This document shows, piece after piece, positions 8,067-17,464 of a stretch of DNA of 64,000 bases. Origin of the DNA: an uncultured Lachnospiraceae bacterium (lineage in GTDB: Bacteria > Bacillota > Clostridia > Lachnospirales > Lachnospiraceae); contig UQVK01000007.1 in the NCBI GenBank assembly GCA_900544445.1, positions 12,715 to 76,714 on the forward strand, written 5' to 3'. The notes under the pieces are model-generated. The model saw only the letters and a list, made by a program, of their open reading frames with translations. It was not told the DNA's origin and searched no databases. Both the position numbers and the translations under genes were made by a program. Numbering within the stretch: position 1 is the stretch's first letter; every line of letters starts with the position of its first letter.

Positions 8067-8542
8067 GGGATAAACCGTTCCATCGGCCGGGAAAGCTCCG
8101 GAAGCTTTCCGGCATAGATGGCCTGCAGGAGCCGGTTCAGAGAACGCAGGGCGCTCCGCAGCAGAGGAATATCCAGAACGCCTGCCTCCAGCGCATCGGC
8201 CATCTCTTCCAGATCCACAACCTTGACGAAGCCATCGGGATAGATGATCACATCGGCGAGAAGATCGGTAACGATGAGGGAGGAATCGGCGGAATCGTAC
8301 GAAGCGGAAATGATGTCACAGTAATGATAGAGGAGCGTGTTGTCGGCAGCATAGAAACGGCTGATTTTATACCCCTCGTCCAGATAATAACAGGAGAAGC
8401 CATGGCTGAGATCCGGCCGTGGCTTCAGTGCTTTCCAGGAAGTCACAAGAAGGCCGGGTTCGTTCAGAAGGATGATATCGTCCTTCAGACGGACGCATTC
8501 CTCCGGAATCAGACGTCTTCGGTACAAAGCGGAAACTGTCAT
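8063..8542 (-). CDS. DUF402 domain protein
   Basis: 159 residues. The stretch YKISRFYAADNTLLYHYCDI followed by a V-I-TDLLADVIIYPDG motif is typical of the DUF402 (FAU-1/Ntdp) fold, which in Staphylococcus includes a nucleoside tri/diphosphate phosphatase. The conserved aspartates in ITDLLADVIIYPDG and VVDLEE are present. The start follows GGAGGGG at good spacing. Convergent with the SleB-like gene, overlapping by four bases. Function beyond the domain is not clear. Confidence 0.75.
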   Translation of the reverse strand: MTVSALYRRRLIPEECVRLKDDIILLNEPGLLVTSWKALKPRPDLSHGFSCYYLDEGYKISRFYAADNTLLYHYCDIISASYDSADSSLIVTDLLADVIIYPDGFVKVVDLEEMADALEAGVLDIPLLRSALRSLNRLLQAIYAGKLPELSRPMERFIP

Positions 8543-8617
8543 AGGCCCCTCCTTCTCCTGCCGGGCGGCAGAATTGAAATTGTATGAAAAATTCGAAAAA
8601 AGTTATATATGTTCAGA

Positions 8618-8646
8618 ATACTACGCTTTTTCATGGGATGTGTCAA
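8618..8646 (-). promoter_or_regulatory. Promoter of the DUF402 gene
   Basis: On the minus strand a perfect TTGACA (8646-8641), 17-base spacer, TAGTAT (8623-8618). The rest of the 314-base gap 8543-8856 holds two TATAAT boxes on the plus strand (near 8752 and 8813) that may drive the moxR cluster; their -35 boxes are poor. Confidence 0.65.
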
Positions 8647-8856
8647 TAAAAAAGAGAGAAGTTCCGTCAATGATTTTCACATAATTTTCACCGTTTTGAG
8701 CGGGGGGCAGCGGGCTGGCGGAATGGACAGGCGGGATGAAAAAAGGTATAATGATTGCGCGGCCTGTGGAGAAAATGCTGCCTGCGGCGTCGCTTTCTCC
8801 CCTGCGCATGCGGTATAATCAGAACAAAGTGATGATCCGAAAGGGATGGTGGTCAG

Positions 8857-9801
8857 ATGCGGGAAGAGGTACAGAAAATTATCGATAATGTGGGAAAGGT
8901 CATCATTGGCAAGGAGGCGGTCATACAAAAGCTTCTTGCAGCGATTCTTGCGGACGGTCATGTGCTTCTTGAGGACGTGCCGGGCACGGGCAAAACGAAG
9001 CTGGCGAAATCCCTGGCCGCGTCACTGGGGATCCGGATGGGAAGAATCCAGTTCACGCCGGACATGCTGCCTGCGGATATTACCGGGCTTTCTGTTTATA
9101 ACAGGGAAAATGACCGGTTTGAGCTGAAAAAAGGGCCTGTTTTCACAAATATCCTCCTTGCAGACGAGATCAACCGGGCCACGCCGAGAACTCAGGCCGG
9201 TCTGCTGGAATGTATGGAGGAACGGCAGGTCACGATAGATGGAGAAACCTTGGAACTGGAGCGTCCCTTTTTTGTGATTGCGACGCAGAATCCGGTGGAG
9301 ACGGCGGGAACCTTTCCGCTGCCTGAGGCCCAGACCGACCGGTTCATGATGAAGCTGGCCATGGGATTTCCGGACAGAGAGGAAGAGACCGCCATTCTGC
9401 AGGCATACAGTATGGAGGATCCTCTGGAGAAGCTGCAGCCGGTGATGACGAAGGAGGAGCTCCTTTCCATGAAAGAGGAAGCGAAGCGGGTTTACGTGCA
9501 TCCTCTGGTGGCGGGGTATCTTGCGGATATAGCCGGAGCGACCAGAAGGCAGGAAAAGGTGGCGATGGGAGTGAGCCCCAGAGGAACCCTGGCTCTGATG
9601 CGGGCGGCGAAGGCCCTGGCGTGCATGGAAGGGCGGGACTATCTGATTCCGGACGATGTGAAGACGCTGGCGCCGGATGTGCTTTCCCACCGGCTCATTT
9701 TTGCCTATGGAAGCAGCGGACAGGGGGAGTCGCGTGCGCTGATGGAGGAGATCCTCGCGCAGGTGCCCGTGCCTGTGGAGGATTTTGGAAAGCGAGGCTG
9801 A
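8857..9801 (+). CDS. MoxR family AAA+ ATPase
   Basis: 314 residues, normal MoxR size. Walker A is DVPGTGKTKLAKSL, Walker B is LLADEINRA, and the family's TPRTQAGLLECMEE and ATQNPVETAGTFPLPEAQTDRF stretches are intact. MoxR ATPases act as chaperones that load or mature partner proteins, usually encoded with DUF58 and membrane transglutaminase genes. Exactly that context follows: the DUF58 gene starts one base after this stop codon and a DUF4129 membrane protein overlaps it, so the three form one operon. Confidence 0.92.
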   Translation: MREEVQKIIDNVGKVIIGKEAVIQKLLAAILADGHVLLEDVPGTGKTKLAKSLAASLGIRMGRIQFTPDMLPADITGLSVYNRENDRFELKKGPVFTNILLADEINRATPRTQAGLLECMEERQVTIDGETLELERPFFVIATQNPVETAGTFPLPEAQTDRFMMKLAMGFPDREEETAILQAYSMEDPLEKLQPVMTKEELLSMKEEAKRVYVHPLVAGYLADIAGATRRQEKVAMGVSPRGTLALMRAAKALACMEGRDYLIPDDVKTLAPDVLSHRLIFAYGSSGQGESRALMEEILAQVPVPVEDFGKRG

Positions 9802-9802
9802 C

Positions 9803-10936
9803 ATGCTGATTTTGTGGATAGGCCTGGGAGCGGCAGCCTTCTATTTCCTGCAGGCCAGGCTGTACGGACGCTTCTGGGACAGAGGGCTTACGGCGCGGCT
9901 GTTCTTTTCGGCCGGAAGCGCGACGGAGGGGGAGCAGTGTTATCTGTCGGAGCAGGTGGAAAACAGGAAGGCGCTGCCGCTTCCCATGCTGAAGGTGAAG
10001 TTTCAGGTATCCAGGAAGCTGCGCTTTGAGGATGAGGGAGACAGCGCGGTGACGGACCAGTATTACCGGAACGATATTCTGTCCCTCGGACCGAATCAGC
10101 GTGTGACCCGAAGGATTCCTTTCCGCTGTACGGCGCGGGGGTATTATCGGATCAATGGTCTGGATCTGGTGGCGTCGGACCTGTTTCTGAGCCGGGAGAT
10201 GATAGAACGGATCGGAGAGGAGAGCGTCCTGTACGTGTATCCACGGCCCGCACATGGCGTGTCGCTGGATGCGGCCATACGGAAGCTGAACGGAGAGATC
10301 CTGACAAAGCGGCATCTGCTGGAGGACCCCTTTGAATATCGCGGTCTGCGGGAATATGCTCCCTTTGATGAACCCAGGACGATCAACTGGAAGGCGACCG
10401 CGAGGACAGGGAACCTCATGGTGAATCTGAAGGGTTACACGGCCTTAAGAGCGGTACGGATTTTTCTGAATCTGGAGGACCGGGGAATCTGGAAGCGGCA
10501 GGAGCTTCTGGAGCTGTGCATCCGGATTGCGGTAAGAATTGCAGGGGAACTGCTGCGGCAGGGAATCCGGACTGCAGTTTACTGCAACGCCAGGGATGTG
10601 CTCACCGGCGAGGTGATGCACCTTTTGCCGGGCGCGGGAGCCGGACACATGGAACAGCTGAACCGGGCGTTTGCCAGGCTGAATCTGGAAGAGGCGGCGA
10701 TTCCTTTTGAGGAGGCCTTCAGAGGAGAGCTGGAGGCGGACGGAAAGGATACCGCCACTCTGTTCCTTTCCGCTCAGACCGATGAGGAATTTCAGGAACT
10801 GATCCGGCACTTTGCCCGTTCCGGCGCGGATTTTACCTGGATGTGTCCGCTGTATCCCAGAATGGAAAGCGGTGTTTCGGAGCCGGAACGTCTGCATTTT
10901 GTGAGACTGAATGCGGAGGAAATGCTGAATGAATGA
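9803..10936 (+). CDS. DUF58 domain protein
   Basis: 377 residues. An N-terminal hydrophobic segment (about 3-17) is followed by an immunoglobulin-like region and the DUF58 core with the hallmark DPFEYRGLREYAPFDEPRTINWKATA (in two parts: RGLREYAPFD and INWKATART). The ATG at 9803 comes directly after the moxR stop; an alternative TTG at 9785 is not needed since GGAAAGCGAGG precedes the ATG. DUF58 proteins have a von Willebrand-like fold and pair with MoxR ATPases; their role is thought to be envelope-related. The stop overlaps the next start by eight bases. Confidence 0.88.
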   Translation: MLILWIGLGAAAFYFLQARLYGRFWDRGLTARLFFSAGSATEGEQCYLSEQVENRKALPLPMLKVKFQVSRKLRFEDEGDSAVTDQYYRNDILSLGPNQRVTRRIPFRCTARGYYRINGLDLVASDLFLSREMIERIGEESVLYVYPRPAHGVSLDAAIRKLNGEILTKRHLLEDPFEYRGLREYAPFDEPRTINWKATARTGNLMVNLKGYTALRAVRIFLNLEDRGIWKRQELLELCIRIAVRIAGELLRQGIRTAVYCNARDVLTGEVMHLLPGAGAGHMEQLNRAFARLNLEEAAIPFEEAFRGELEADGKDTATLFLSAQTDEEFQELIRHFARSGADFTWMCPLYPRMESGVSEPERLHFVRLNAEEMLNE

Positions 10937-12350
10937 AAAATGGATGAGACCGGTGGAACTGATGGAGATTCTCCTGAATTTTCTGACGGTATTCTGTGTG
11001 GAAACGGCGCTGTTTGCCGCGTTTGTGCCGCTGAATGGTGCGCTGGAGGGGGAGGTCCCGGAAGCGGCAGCCGGTGCGTTCCTTCCGGCGGCTCTGCCGT
11101 ATCAGCTTCTGCTCGCAGGAGTGCCGGTATGCTTCTGGCTGATCCGGATTTTCGTCTCCCGCTTCTGGCTGTTTTCGCTTCTTCATGCGGGCGTTTTCCT
11201 GGCGGCGGTTTTGGGGCTGGGGCAAAACGGAATCCAGAGGGCGGTGTTCGGCATCCTGGCGGGGCTTTATCTGATCGTTTCCTTCCGGATCCGGCTGCAG
11301 GAAGGCCGGGAGGATGAGGGGCTTCTTGGGCCTGCTGTGGCTCTGATTGCAGCTGCCGCCTCCATACTTCTGTGCGCGTATCTGGGAGACGGGGCGGCCT
11401 GTGGGAGGATCCTGAATGCTGCTCTGCTTTATGCCTTTCTTTTTTTCGCGGATACCTATCTGAGAAATCTGGAACGGTTTATCCAGTTCAATAAATCCAG
11501 CAATTCCCATATTCCCGTGCGGCGCATGCTGCTTCGGGGCGGCGGCCTGACGGCGGTCTGCAGCCTGTGTGTGGTGGCGCTTCTGGCTCTTGGAGCGAAT
11601 CAGACGTTTATGGACAGAGCGGGAGAAGCGTTAAAAAACGTTCTTCTGTGGTGCATAAGAGGCATTTTCCGGCTGATCCGTTTCCTTTTCAATCTGTTTG
11701 GTTCGGAAGGTGGCGAACAGGCTGCCGCAGTGCGGGAAGAGGCCGCCATGCAGCTCATGGAGACGGAGGTGCAGAAGCAGCCGCTCTGGCTAGAGGTGCT
11801 CTATCAGATCGTTGAGTACATGATCCTGATCGGAGCGGCCGTCCTTGTGGTTTTCCTGCTGTATAAGGCGGTGACGGCTCTGGCACGCATGTTCTATGAA
11901 GGAAAGACGAAGCGGACACAGGACGGACAGAAGACGGAGGAGATCCGGGAAACGCTCCGCGTGGAGAAAAAGAAGCGGGACAGGCAGGAGGCGGTACGGA
12001 TTTTTGCAAGGACGCCGGAGGAGAGGATCCGCAGGATTTTTGTCCGGACGGTACAGAAATCGGAACGTTTCCGCAATCCGGAAGGACGGACCGCCGGCGC
12101 GAGGGGAAAGGATCTCTGGAGAAAGGACGCCAGAGAGAAGCTGGTGCGTGCAAAAACGGCGAGGGAGCTGGAAGTCCTTTTTCCGGATGGAGAGGGACAG
12201 AAAGAAGCTTTTGCAGAGCTGGCCGGTCTGTACGAGAAGGCGAGATATGCGGGAACGGATGTGCCCGGCAGGCGCGGGGACCGTATCGGCCCGGAGGATG
12301 TGAAGCGGGCGGAAGCGTGCCGGGATGTGCTGCTTGGGAAAAAGGGCTGA
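10929..12350 (+). CDS. Polytopic membrane protein with C-terminal DUF4129-like tail
   Basis: 473 residues. About six to seven hydrophobic segments lie in the first 225 residues and one more near 297-318, followed by a charged cytosolic part. The last 70 residues (LFPDGEGQKEAF, AGLYEKARYAG, VKRAEACRDVL) resemble the DUF4129 tail of TgpA-type transglutaminases that normally accompany MoxR and DUF58. The transglutaminase core (C, H, D triad) expected between the two hydrophobic blocks is absent; only about 75 residues are there. Third gene of the operon, ATG overlapping the DUF58 stop. Family assignment of the tail is by pattern. Confidence 0.7.
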   Translation: MNEKWMRPVELMEILLNFLTVFCVETALFAAFVPLNGALEGEVPEAAAGAFLPAALPYQLLLAGVPVCFWLIRIFVSRFWLFSLLHAGVFLAAVLGLGQNGIQRAVFGILAGLYLIVSFRIRLQEGREDEGLLGPAVALIAAAASILLCAYLGDGAACGRILNAALLYAFLFFADTYLRNLERFIQFNKSSNSHIPVRRMLLRGGGLTAVCSLCVVALLALGANQTFMDRAGEALKNVLLWCIRGIFRLIRFLFNLFGSEGGEQAAAVREEAAMQLMETEVQKQPLWLEVLYQIVEYMILIGAAVLVVFLLYKAVTALARMFYEGKTKRTQDGQKTEEIRETLRVEKKKRDRQEAVRIFARTPEERIRRIFVRTVQKSERFRNPEGRTAGARGKDLWRKDAREKLVRAKTARELEVLFPDGEGQKEAFAELAGLYEKARYAGTDVPGRRGDRIGPEDVKRAEACRDVLLGKKG

Positions 12351-12454
12351 AATCGGGAAAAGACAAATCGAATCCGGATGCATACTATAAAGCATAAAAA
12401 GAAGAAGCGTGCCGCCGGAGAATCAGGCGTTTCGGCGGCCATGGAAAGGATCAC

Positions 12455-12925
12455 ATGGACGATTTCAGGAAAAATCCGGGCGGCTTTCCTCCGTTCTCTT
12501 TCCCGGAGGAGGGATGGAGGGGCCGGAACAGAAAGAACGGGATGGCGCTGCCTTTCTACATGACCTATCCGATTCCCATGTTCTGGGAGGAAGAGGACAC
12601 TGCATCGAGGGATCTGGATTATCTGGTCCAGCTTTATCCGGAGCAGGCGAAGAAATATCGGCAGAGGATCAGCCGCATGCTGGACGGCATGGACTACCAG
12701 GGAAGCATGATTTATGACGAATATCCGGACAGACTGGCGCTGCTGCGTCTGGCAGAAAGCGTTCAGGCCCGCATCCGACAGGAAGAGGAAGAAGAACAGG
12801 GCCGGGAGACCTCCGTGGAAGATTCCAGGGACCGGAAAACGCTGATTCAGATTCTGCTCTATTACGAGATTTTCCGGAGGAGGAGAAGAAACGGAAGAAG
12901 CTGGCAGGGATGGACTCCGGGATAA
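12455..12925 (+). CDS. Hypothetical 156-residue protein
   Basis: No known domain recognised. The first third is rich in G, P, F and aromatic residues, the middle has regularly spaced hydrophobics with YLVQLYPEQAKKYRQRISRM and EYPDRLALLRLAESVQARI, and the end is strongly basic (RRRRRNGRS). AAAGGA precedes the ATG by seven bases. It lies behind the MoxR cluster with a 104-base gap and could belong to the same transcript. No signal peptide or membrane segment. Confidence 0.65.
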   Translation: MDDFRKNPGGFPPFSFPEEGWRGRNRKNGMALPFYMTYPIPMFWEEEDTASRDLDYLVQLYPEQAKKYRQRISRMLDGMDYQGSMIYDEYPDRLALLRLAESVQARIRQEEEEEQGRETSVEDSRDRKTLIQILLYYEIFRRRRRNGRSWQGWTPG

Positions 12926-13081
12926 ATGGTCTGTTTTTTCGAAAATACCGGTTGAGTATTCGGATGAAAATCATTACAATGGGTTTAACGCAGGAAATCG
13001 GGGGCGCAGGAGGTTCGAAAAAGCGGAAGGCTTTGCGGGACGGCTGCGCCGTCTTTCCGGTTGGAAGAAAGGATTGACAGG

Positions 13082-14266
13082 ATGGATGAATTGCGCGCTC
13101 TTTTGCAGGAGAGCCTGAACGGAGGACTGTATCAGATGACGGCGGGAGGCCCCAGAAAAAAGGATGGGGACGTCCGTTTTAAGGTGAGGCCGGTCATGAT
13201 CCGGGACAGGCTTCTTTTTCAGATGGAAACCTTTCGGGGAAATCAGGCTTTTCACAGAAATCTGAACGAAGAGGAGGCCTGCGAGGCCATCTGTGAAGCC
13301 ATGACGGGCTTTCGTCAGCTTTCCATAAAAACGGAAGGCTTTGAAGCGGAGGCGATGGTGAGTAAAAAGGGAAAGGTGACGGTGCGGAAAAGAGAGCATG
13401 AAGCGGGGCATCAGAAGATCGCGCCGGAGGCCCTGCATCTGTCACATAACAGGAAGAAAAAATATATTCTGGAGGAAGGCCGTCCCGTTCCCTTCCTGAT
13501 CGATCTGGGCGTTCAGACGCCGGACGGAAAAACGGTGAAGAGCAGATACGATAAATTCCGCCAGATCAATCGGTTTCTGGAATTTATTGCCGATATTATG
13601 CCCATACTTCCAAAGGACAGGTGTGTGCGGATCATCGATTTCGGCTGCGGGAAAAGCTATCTGACCTTTGCCATGTACTATTATCTGCATGAGCTCTGCG
13701 GCCTGGATATCCGTGTGACCGGTCTGGATCTAAAGGCGGATGTGATCAGCCGCTGCAGCGGGCTCGCTGAGAAGTATGGCTATGAAAAGCTGGATTTTCA
13801 GCAGGGAGACATCGCAGACTTTGAAGGGGAGGACAGCGTGGATATGGTGGTGACGCTCCATGCCTGCGATACGGCGACGGATTATGCGCTGTATAAAGCG
13901 GTGAAGTGGAACGCCTCGGTGATACTTTCCGTCCCCTGCTGCCAGCATGAGGTAAACCGGCAGATCAGAAACGATATTCTTGCCCCGGCTCTGAAGTATG
14001 GCCTGATTAAGGAACGTCTGTCCGCGCTGGTGACGGATTCGGTGCGCGCCTGCCTTCTGGAGGAGAAGGGCTATGAAACGCAGATTCTGGAATTCATCGA
14101 TATGGAGCACACGCCGAAGAATATTCTCATCCGTGCCGTGAAAAAGCAGGAGAAAAAAATGGGAGGCGGATGCAGAGAGACAGGCGTGAAGGAAATGACG
14201 GAATTTCTGCATGTAAACACCTGCCTGCAGAAGCTGTTTGAAGAAGGAAAACAGGAGCATTCATGA
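13082..14266 (+). CDS. Class I SAM-dependent methyltransferase
   Basis: 394 residues. A poorly characterised N-terminal half (about 1-165) is followed by a Rossmann methyltransferase domain (about 180-330): VRIIDFGCGKSYLTFAMYYY is motif I, VTGLDLKADVI motif II, and VDMVVTLHACDTATDYAL motif IV. The layout is that of Methyltransf_32-type proteins related to Trm13-like RNA methyltransferases; the substrate is unknown. The ATG at 13082 follows GAAAGGA; an upstream TTG at 13061 is less likely. The stop overlaps the next gene's ATG by four bases, so translation is coupled to the large exported protein. Confidence 0.82.
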   Translation: MDELRALLQESLNGGLYQMTAGGPRKKDGDVRFKVRPVMIRDRLLFQMETFRGNQAFHRNLNEEEACEAICEAMTGFRQLSIKTEGFEAEAMVSKKGKVTVRKREHEAGHQKIAPEALHLSHNRKKKYILEEGRPVPFLIDLGVQTPDGKTVKSRYDKFRQINRFLEFIADIMPILPKDRCVRIIDFGCGKSYLTFAMYYYLHELCGLDIRVTGLDLKADVISRCSGLAEKYGYEKLDFQQGDIADFEGEDSVDMVVTLHACDTATDYALYKAVKWNASVILSVPCCQHEVNRQIRNDILAPALKYGLIKERLSALVTDSVRACLLEEKGYETQILEFIDMEHTPKNILIRAVKKQEKKMGGGCRETGVKEMTEFLHVNTCLQKLFEEGKQEHS

Positions 14267-16791
14267 AAAGAACGATCATCAGATGCTGTGTGTGCGTGGT
14301 CACCTTCGTGGCGGCGCTGATCGTAAGCAGCATGCTGTTAAACAGAGGAAATACGGATATGACAGCGGATATGGAGCCTCCCCGGCTCCCGTCGGTCTAT
14401 GTGGACGCAGGCGGACTGCGCGTCAATATGATGGACGGCTATCTCGGAGAAATGGAAGAGGAATACATGCGCGGAAGGCTTCTGCCCATCGGGGCAGACC
14501 GTAAAATCTCCATCGGGATTCTGACCTACGGCACGCAGGTGGACGCTCTGGCCTTTGAAGTGAGAAGCGCTGACGGGACAAGGCTGGTGGAGGATACACA
14601 GGTGTCCGCAATTACGGAGGAAGACGGTGTTCTGAAGGCGGATATTGTCCTGAAGGATCTGATCGATGAAGAAACGGAATACTGTGTGATTTTCAAGCTC
14701 ACGCTGGAGGACGAACGGGAAGTCTCTTACTATATGCGGGTGATTCAGCAGGAGTCGTCCGGCATGCAGGAAAAGCTGGATTTTGTCGCTTCTTTCAGCG
14801 AGGATACCTTTGACGATGCTTCCTGCGCGGCGCTTGCCGTCTATATGGAGACGGATTCCAGTGAAGACAATTCCACACTGAGCCGGGTGACGATCCACAG
14901 CAGTCTGGATCAGCTTGGCTGGGGAAGTTTGGATGTGCGCCGGGAGACGGAACCGGTATTCACCATTCTGGACATGACCGGTCAGACAGCATCGATCACG
15001 GTGGAGTATCTGGTGAGTTATACCAGATATGAGAGAGCGGTTCATGCGTTCGTGAAGGAGGTCTACCGGGTCCGTACCGGAACGGAACGGATGTACCTGC
15101 TGGATTATGAACGTACCATGAGCGAATATTTTTCGGAGGACGCTTCCTCCTTTGTGGATGAAGAGGTGGTCCTGGGAATCCGGGATACGGATGTGGAGAT
15201 GGCAGAGAGCGAGGGTGGAAATATCGTTGCCTTTGCCCAGAATGGTGTGCTGTACAGCCTGAACGTGACGGAAAACAGGATTGCGCGTCTGTTTTCCTTC
15301 CATGATACGGATAGTCTGGATGAGAGAGCCTTCCCGAACGACAGGAACTTTAAAATTCTTCAGGTGGACGAGGCGGGAAACGTCGTTTTCATGGTATACG
15401 GTTATATCAGCTCGGGACGCAGACAGGGCTATTGCGGCGCACAGGTCTATTTCTATGACGGCTCCGCGAATACGGTGGAGGAGCTGGCCTTCATTCCCAG
15501 CGGAAAGTCGCCGGAAATTCTGAAGGCGCAGATCGATCAGCTGGCCTACATCAATGGAAGATACGAGCTGTATCTGTTCCTGAACGATCAGATTTTCTGT
15601 GTACATCTGGACAGTCAGACGGTGGACATTACGGCGGAAAATCTGAGCATGGACAGCTGCAGCGTTTCGGAAAGCAACCGGATGATCGCCTGGCAGAGCG
15701 GAGAGCGATATGCGTCTGAATCCCTGATTCTGATGAATCTGAGCACGGGGGAGCGGACGGAGATTGCGGCAGGAAGCGGAAACTATATTCTTCCTCTGGG
15801 CTTCATGGGAGAGGATATCGTGTACGGAATCGCCAGACAGGGAGACGTGGCCCAGGATGATACGGGAGCCATGGTTTTTCCCATGTATCAGATTCGGATC
15901 CAGGATGAAAGCGGAGAGATCTTGATGACCTATGAAAAAGAGGGATATTATGTGACCGGCTGTGAAATGAGAGGAAACCAGATCATTCTGAGCCGTGTGG
16001 AGAGGGATGCACAGGGAGACTTCGCTGCGGCTGAAGATGATCAGATCGTGAGCAGCCAGACAGAAGCGCAGAGAACCAATACAATCATCACGGTTCCTAC
16101 GGAAAATGACGACAGGCTGACGGAAATTCAGATGAGGAACGGTGTGAAAACGGGCCAGCTGAAGGTTCTCACGCCTGGAGAAGTGCTTTATGAGGGCAGC
16201 AGACAGGTGGATATTCCGCCGTCCCAGGAAACCGTGGAGCTCTATTATGTGTATGATCCGGATGGAGAGGTTACCTTTGCGGCAACGCCCGGAGAGGCCA
16301 TAGAGCGCGCGGCGGAAAATGCCGGCTCAGTGACGGCAAGGGGCGGTTTCTATATCTGGAGGACAGAACGGCTTCACACGTCGAACCAGATCATGGCCAT
16401 TGAAGGAACAGCGGCCGATGAGGAGAGAAGCAGCCTTGAGGTATGCCTGGATGTGATTCTCACGTATGAGGGCGTGACGAGAAATACAGGATATCTGATG
16501 GAGCAGGGAAAAACGGTGACGGAGATCCTGCAGGAAAATCTGGAGAACGTGCAGGTGCTGGATCTGACGGGATGCAGCCTGGAAAATATTCTGTATTATC
16601 CGGACCGGGAAATCCCTGTGCTCGCCCTGCTGGAGGACGGCAATGCGGTTCTGATCACCGGATTTAATGAAAGAAATGTGGTTCTGATGGATCCGCAGAC
16701 CGGCCAGGTTTTCCGGATGGGACTGAACGACGCATCTGCCTGGTTTGAGGAGAACGGGAACATGTTCGTTTCCTATGTGGAAATGCAGTAA
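14263..16791 (+). CDS. Large exported membrane-anchored protein with degenerate C39-like end
   Basis: 842 residues. A hydrophobic segment (about 7-26) anchors an otherwise extracytoplasmic chain. The middle (about 310-560) has repeated beta-strand patterns such as FAQNGVLYSLNVTENRIARLF and LILMNLSTGERTEI that suggest a propeller. The C-terminus (VLITGFNERNVVLMDPQTGQ then FEENGNMFVSY) resembles the second half of a C39-like papain-fold domain, but the position of the catalytic histidine in relatives reads as asparagine (EDGNAVLIT), so it is probably not a peptidase. Overlaps the methyltransferase stop by four bases. I know no named family for the whole protein. Confidence 0.7.
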   Translation: MKRTIIRCCVCVVTFVAALIVSSMLLNRGNTDMTADMEPPRLPSVYVDAGGLRVNMMDGYLGEMEEEYMRGRLLPIGADRKISIGILTYGTQVDALAFEVRSADGTRLVEDTQVSAITEEDGVLKADIVLKDLIDEETEYCVIFKLTLEDEREVSYYMRVIQQESSGMQEKLDFVASFSEDTFDDASCAALAVYMETDSSEDNSTLSRVTIHSSLDQLGWGSLDVRRETEPVFTILDMTGQTASITVEYLVSYTRYERAVHAFVKEVYRVRTGTERMYLLDYERTMSEYFSEDASSFVDEEVVLGIRDTDVEMAESEGGNIVAFAQNGVLYSLNVTENRIARLFSFHDTDSLDERAFPNDRNFKILQVDEAGNVVFMVYGYISSGRRQGYCGAQVYFYDGSANTVEELAFIPSGKSPEILKAQIDQLAYINGRYELYLFLNDQIFCVHLDSQTVDITAENLSMDSCSVSESNRMIAWQSGERYASESLILMNLSTGERTEIAAGSGNYILPLGFMGEDIVYGIARQGDVAQDDTGAMVFPMYQIRIQDESGEILMTYEKEGYYVTGCEMRGNQIILSRVERDAQGDFAAAEDDQIVSSQTEAQRTNTIITVPTENDDRLTEIQMRNGVKTGQLKVLTPGEVLYEGSRQVDIPPSQETVELYYVYDPDGEVTFAATPGEAIERAAENAGSVTARGGFYIWRTERLHTSNQIMAIEGTAADEERSSLEVCLDVILTYEGVTRNTGYLMEQGKTVTEILQENLENVQVLDLTGCSLENILYYPDREIPVLALLEDGNAVLITGFNERNVVLMDPQTGQVFRMGLNDASAWFEENGNMFVSYVEMQ

Positions 16792-16836
16792 CATGGAAGG
16801 CTGCGCTGTTCAGAGCGTTCCTGCCGGAAGAAAAAG

Positions 16837-16888
16837 AGACTGCCGAAGCGAAGAGCGAAATGCTCCAAATGCTTTCGGCAGTCTTTTG
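16837..16888 (+). terminator. Terminator between the exported protein gene and queT
   Basis: AGACTGCCGAA and TTCGGCAGTCT pair around a 25-base loop, then TTTTG. A and T runs flank both sides, so it may serve both convergent genes. Confidence 0.75.
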
Positions 16889-16900
16889 CCTGAGATTTTT

Positions 16901-17413
16901 TTAAAAGCTCTCCCGGAAAATCTGAGAGCGGTATTTATTTAACGTGAAGGCCAGCAGAAGGCCGAGAATTCCGCAGGAAATGATTTCCCCGGCGCCCACT
17001 GTCAGAAACGAAAGCCACAGCGGTCTGATTCCATAGGCATAACGCAGCACAAACGGAACGATGATTGTATTTGCGAGAATGGGAGGAAGTGGAGCAAGAA
17101 ATACATTTCCTGGAAATATATTTTTGCTTCCTCTCAGCTTCCAGGTTCCCAGCGCGCCGATCAGGGTGGCAATGGAGCCGAAAATGATGTCCGGAATGGC
17201 ACAGCCCGTCAGGATGTTACTGACCAGACAGCCGATGAACAGTCCGGGGATTGCGGCGGGGGTAAAGAATGGAAGGATGGTAAGAGCTTCCGAGAAACGA
17301 ACCTGAACCGAATAGTTCGCGAGTCCAAAGGCGTTGGCGATAAAGGTAAGCACAACGTAGAGAGCGGCGATCATCGCCGCCTGGGTCAACAGGTGGATGT
17401 TTTTCTTCTTCAT
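16901..17413 (-). CDS. queT: Queuosine precursor transporter QueT
   Basis: 170 residues, five to six hydrophobic helices. The sequence (QAAMIAALYVVLTFIANAFG, VQVRFSEALTILPFF, IPGLFIGCLVSNIL) matches the QueT family, the substrate-binding S component of an ECF-type transporter for the tRNA queuosine precursor preQ1 or a related deazapurine. A preQ1-I riboswitch lies directly upstream, which agrees with the assignment. The start codon is nine bases from AAGGAG, and that site is part of the riboswitch. Confidence 0.92.
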   Translation of the reverse strand: MKKKNIHLLTQAAMIAALYVVLTFIANAFGLANYSVQVRFSEALTILPFFTPAAIPGLFIGCLVSNILTGCAIPDIIFGSIATLIGALGTWKLRGSKNIFPGNVFLAPLPPILANTIIVPFVLRYAYGIRPLWLSFLTVGAGEIISCGILGLLLAFTLNKYRSQIFRESF

Positions 17414-17421
17414 TTGTTTTT

Positions 17422-17464
17422 CTCCTTTAGTTTTGTTTTAGGTGAGGAAGGTCTCGAACTCACC
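17422..17464 (-). promoter_or_regulatory. preQ1-I riboswitch, translational type
   Basis: On the minus strand: P1 GGTGAG (17464-17459) and CTCACC (17446-17441), a 12-base loop TTCGAGACCTTC, then the A-rich tail TAAAACAAAACTAAAGGAG. This matches the compact preQ1-I pseudoknot: loop CCTT can pair with AAGG of the tail, which is the queT ribosome site. Binding of preQ1 would hide the site and reduce QueT synthesis. Confidence 0.88.
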
